DNA of 64,000 nucleotides from JBCBAP01 sp038532435 (GTDB lineage: Bacteria > Pseudomonadota > Alphaproteobacteria > Rhodobacterales > Rhodobacteraceae). The stretch is from the NCBI GenBank assembly GCA_038532435.1, contig JBCBAP010000002.1, positions 84,248 to 148,247 on the forward strand. The letters run 5' to 3'. Under the pieces are notes generated by a model that saw only the letters and a list, made by a program, of their open reading frames with translations, searched no databases and was not told the DNA's origin. Shown here in pieces: positions 61,691 through 64,000 of the stretch (position 1 is its first letter; each line of letters opens with the position of its first letter). A program made the position numbers and the translations under genes.

Positions 61691-63466
61691 ATGTTGACCC
61701 GCTTGAAGACCCTCGCTCTCGCGGGGACCTGCCTCACGCTTGCAAGTTGCGACGGGGAGTTGCGGAGCGTAGAGGGCCATCTGTCCCGCTCCGCCCAGCC
61801 AGATGTGATGACGGTTACGCAGGAGCTCGCCGCGGAAATCCCAAATCCGTCCGATCGTCTGACGCTTGTCGCACGCACTTGGAAGCCCGCTGGCAACGGG
61901 GTCTATACCGGGCGCAACCGGACCTTCGGAAACGCAACGCGTCAGGTCTATGAAAGCGACTTCCGTAATGGCCTGCAGATGGACGTGATCGCTGAGTTCG
62001 ATCTGAGCAGTGACGTCCCGCTCTATCGGTTCAAGCTTGATTTCGTCGGCGTCGACGGCGCGCTACTCCTCCGTGAGAAGCCCCAGATGTTCCGCGCGAT
62101 GGCCAATGTGACCGGCAGCCGGGAGGCCTGGCGCATTCAGCTCGATGCACCGATAGGCGGGCCGGTGCCCGCAACCATCGATGCCGAAGGGCGCATCGTG
62201 ACACCGTGGGTGTTCTGTCCGGATTGTATCGCCAACTCAGATACGAGTACCGCGCGGGGGCAGCGAGCCCTCAATGAACGGATCCAGCAGCTTCGCGCGC
62301 GGGAGTCCGGCGACTGGCCGGAATTCGGAACGCTCGACTTTGAGCGGCACGCGATCCGGGGCACCGTTGGCCCCACCGCAAAGGGGCAGGCTGAAGCGTT
62401 CGGCAGCACGCTGGCGGCCTACCGGTCGGAGGCCGCGCGGTCAGATCAGGCCAACCGCTCCTATGCTGCCTTCTTCCGTGAGATCCACGATCCGCTGAAG
62501 TTCGAGAACTTTGCCACAGCTTCGGGCTGTGACCGAACCTACTATGCGGAGCGGTACCCATACTACGAGAGCATCGAGGAGAACCGCGAGATCATAGCGG
62601 AGAATGAAGCTTTCATCGCCTGCTATGAACGCGCCATCGATGCGTATGACTTCCAAGGCTACACTGATCTTTATCCTGATCTGAAGGCACGAGAGGCAGC
62701 GCTTTGGGCTGCAAGCTTCGGCATCGAGCGTCAATCGGTCCGCGAACCCACGAACCAGCTCACCCGTGCGGAGCGTCGTATTGAAGGCGCCGCTCGCGGA
62801 GCGGACGATGCGCGGGACGCCATCGGAGAGATCAACAGGAACATCGAACGGCGCCGGGCAGAGCGGGCCCAGCTCAACGCGCTGTTCGCTCAAACCCAAT
62901 CGATCATCGATCAACAGAGTGCGCTGACCGCCGCGAACCGGCAGCGGATCTCAAACACCATCGCGGCGGCGTCCAACGCCCCCCGCTCCGTGAGCACGCG
63001 GGGGCCCGTCGACGCGGCCACTCCTTCCCAGGCGATCCAGACCGCACGCTCCCGCCTCAACTCGGAGGTTGCGCGCGTGCCCGTGGCCGCCCCCACCGGT
63101 ACAGCGCCCGCTTCTGTTCAGGTGGAGCAGGAGACGGACGTTGCAACGATCGAGCGCCTCTCCGGCGGGATGTTTGCCTGCGTGGGCGTCGTGGACACCT
63201 CGCGCAAGCCGGGATCAAGCCCGCACTCCTCCTGCAGCTACGATACCCCGGACCGGGAGGCACTCTACATCACCTTCGCGAACCGCTGCGGAGTCCCGGT
63301 GAACGTGAACATGTCCCTGGCGATGGACACCGGAGAGAACGCACAGCGCAGTGAAAGCAATATCCGGCCAGGCGGACAGCGCACGACCGTCGGCTTTTGC
63401 GGGGCCACCAACTACACCTTCACCTTTGAGGAAACGTTGAGCAGCGTCCGCGCGCGCGGAGGTTAG
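61691..63466 (+). CDS. Large lipoprotein of unknown function
   Basis: This 591-residue product begins MLTRLKTLALAGTCLTLASC, a lipoprotein signal with Cys20. No known domain is recognised. Residues ~160-300 contain charged segments (HGTL-like FERHAIRGTVGPTAKGQAEAFGS). A coiled-coil-like region follows near 395-470 (RAERRIEGAARGADDARDAIGEINRNIERRRAERAQLNALFAQTQSIIDQQSAL). The C-terminus has paired Cys in FACVGVVDTS, HSSCSY, NRCGVPV and GFCGATNYTFTF. The ATG at 61691 is preceded by GAAGGATC. The preceding 50 in-frame codons belong to the IS remnant. Confidence 0.7.
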   Translation: MLTRLKTLALAGTCLTLASCDGELRSVEGHLSRSAQPDVMTVTQELAAEIPNPSDRLTLVARTWKPAGNGVYTGRNRTFGNATRQVYESDFRNGLQMDVIAEFDLSSDVPLYRFKLDFVGVDGALLLREKPQMFRAMANVTGSREAWRIQLDAPIGGPVPATIDAEGRIVTPWVFCPDCIANSDTSTARGQRALNERIQQLRARESGDWPEFGTLDFERHAIRGTVGPTAKGQAEAFGSTLAAYRSEAARSDQANRSYAAFFREIHDPLKFENFATASGCDRTYYAERYPYYESIEENREIIAENEAFIACYERAIDAYDFQGYTDLYPDLKAREAALWAASFGIERQSVREPTNQLTRAERRIEGAARGADDARDAIGEINRNIERRRAERAQLNALFAQTQSIIDQQSALTAANRQRISNTIAAASNAPRSVSTRGPVDAATPSQAIQTARSRLNSEVARVPVAAPTGTAPASVQVEQETDVATIERLSGGMFACVGVVDTSRKPGSSPHSSCSYDTPDREALYITFANRCGVPVNVNMSLAMDTGENAQRSESNIRPGGQRTTVGFCGATNYTFTFEETLSSVRARGG

Positions 63467-63882
63467 AGCCAGTGTTGGCTCGCGACGGCGCTGTTTAGAC
63501 TGGTTGCGCCAGCTGTCACTGTCGCGGGCTCTCCGCCGGGCCGTGTTCGTGGAGTGTGGGTAGATCAACTCCGGCAATGGTCTGGGACAGGTAATTGACG
63601 AAGCCTGTTTCGTCCTTGTGTTCTCTCCGAACATGCTGACCAGACGATCTTTCGCCGCAACCAATGACGTGTGTCATGCGTCGTCGACATCGAAGATGTA
63701 GAGTTTAGAGTTTTCAATGCGCAACTTCACCGACTCTTCCGGCGGCACATTCCGAAACACCCGAAAAAGTGCTTGAACACCGTCTGCTTGTGTGACGATC
63801 AGGACGTCATGGCTGGCATGGAGGTCTGTCACCGACTTCACAACCTTTTCACGCGGGTGTTGCACCCCACCTCCACAAACGC
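63467..63882. other. 416-bp gap without supported gene
   Basis: A small hairpin (GAGCCA/TGGCTC, 63466-63481) follows the lipoprotein stop. Short frames exist on both strands but none shows family features. One minus-strand frame (63674-63925) and one plus-strand frame (63671-63886) overlap each other, so at most one could be real. Confidence 0.4.
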
Positions 63883-64000
63883 ATGAGCGATGCTGCCCTG
63901 ACGCTGCATCACGCGCTGTCCTCACGTGACTACAGCCTCTACGACTTTCGCGTGGACAGCGACGGGACCCCGTATCTGTTGGAGAGTTGTCCGTTCTGGA
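63883..64000 (+). CDS. Possible ATP-grasp ligase fragment, cut by window edge
   Basis: The visible 39 residues contain LTLHHALSSRDYSLYDFRVD and DGTPYLLESCPFW. This resembles the late metal-binding segment of D-Ala-D-Ala ligase-like ATP-grasp proteins (DYxRxDFRxxxDGxPYxLExN). That segment normally lies near the C-terminus, so a full ligase would need about 200 residues upstream. The frame is closed by a TGA at 63793-63795, so either a short variant or a broken gene is present. The ATG at 63883 is only a possible start. Confidence 0.4.
   Translation, partial: MSDAALTLHHALSSRDYSLYDFRVDSDGTPYLLESCPFW

Noticed and set aside
63671..63925. Two overlapping short frames on opposite strands at the right end
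   Set aside because: Neither has recognisable homology or a ribosome site; both may be non-coding.

Overview
The window is GC-rich and reads as chromosomal DNA from an alphaproteobacterium of the Rhodobacteraceae (Rhodobacterales). The clues are a sorbitol/mannitol operon in the order known from Rhodobacter sphaeroides (smoE-F-G-K-S-mtlK), a PutA without a DNA-binding domain next to an Lrp-type PutR, a bacterial Bpt-type aminoacyl-tRNA-protein transferase, a DksA lacking most zinc cysteines, and the run argS-SPOR-nagZ-scpA-scpB. Most of the sequence is ordinary coding DNA. The only mobile element seen is a decayed IS3-family copy near 61 kb. No rRNA, prophage or CRISPR array is visible.

Layout, left part. 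0-4.4 kb holds a DUF2244 gene fragment, ctaD (cytochrome c oxidase subunit I), lipB, tRNA-Leu(GAG) and a sugar-efflux-like MFS gene. 4.6-8.6 kb holds proline catabolism (putA with divergent putR). 8.6-16.2 kb is a polyol operon: a LacI-family regulator, ABC transporter smoEFGK, and the dehydrogenases smoS and mtlK. Clear palindromes lie in front of both smoE and the regulator gene. 16.2-16.8 kb is a gene-free stretch with an 18-bp perfect palindrome, spaced direct repeats and a GC-rich inverted-repeat block. 16.8-22 kb is an acetolactate synthase locus. ilvB is preceded by a branched-chain leader peptide and attenuator. Four unrelated genes (two paralogous lipoproteins, a DUF849 protein and a sulfotransferase-like protein) lie between ilvB and ilvN, and the last four genes are linked by 4-bp overlaps.

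Middle part. 22-25 kb has a LysR gene divergent from a YciI-like gene, an alpha/beta hydrolase and a TetR regulator. 25-32.6 kb has a Cache-type histidine kinase with a NarL-type response regulator, an AraC/GyrI-like regulator, and a TRAP transporter with an unusually long large permease. 33-46.5 kb has bpt, RDD and DUF2852 membrane proteins, a PAS-GGDEF-EAL protein, a TetR, ppk2, a hydrolase next to a MetA-type homoserine acyltransferase with Glu111 (predicted acetyl-CoA user), a P-loop ATPase, two EamA exporters, a FadL-type porin, ppa, and a lipoprotein with 23-residue repeats and a peptidoglycan-binding domain.

Right part. 46.7-49.4 kb is a tightly overlapped MoxR ATPase / acetyltransferase / 56-residue membrane protein / VWA protein operon. 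49.6-59.9 kb carries dksA, an FAD monooxygenase, xth, a second sulfotransferase-like gene, erpA-like, dgt, argS, a SPOR protein, nagZ and scpAB. 60-64 kb is an accessory end: the IS3 remnant, a 591-residue lipoprotein of unknown function, and the start of a possible ATP-grasp gene cut by the window edge.

The best leads for new biology are the split ilvB/ilvN operon with its leaderless-looking attenuator, the structured gap at 16.2-16.8 kb, the MoxR/VWA mini-operon and the repeat lipoprotein beside it.
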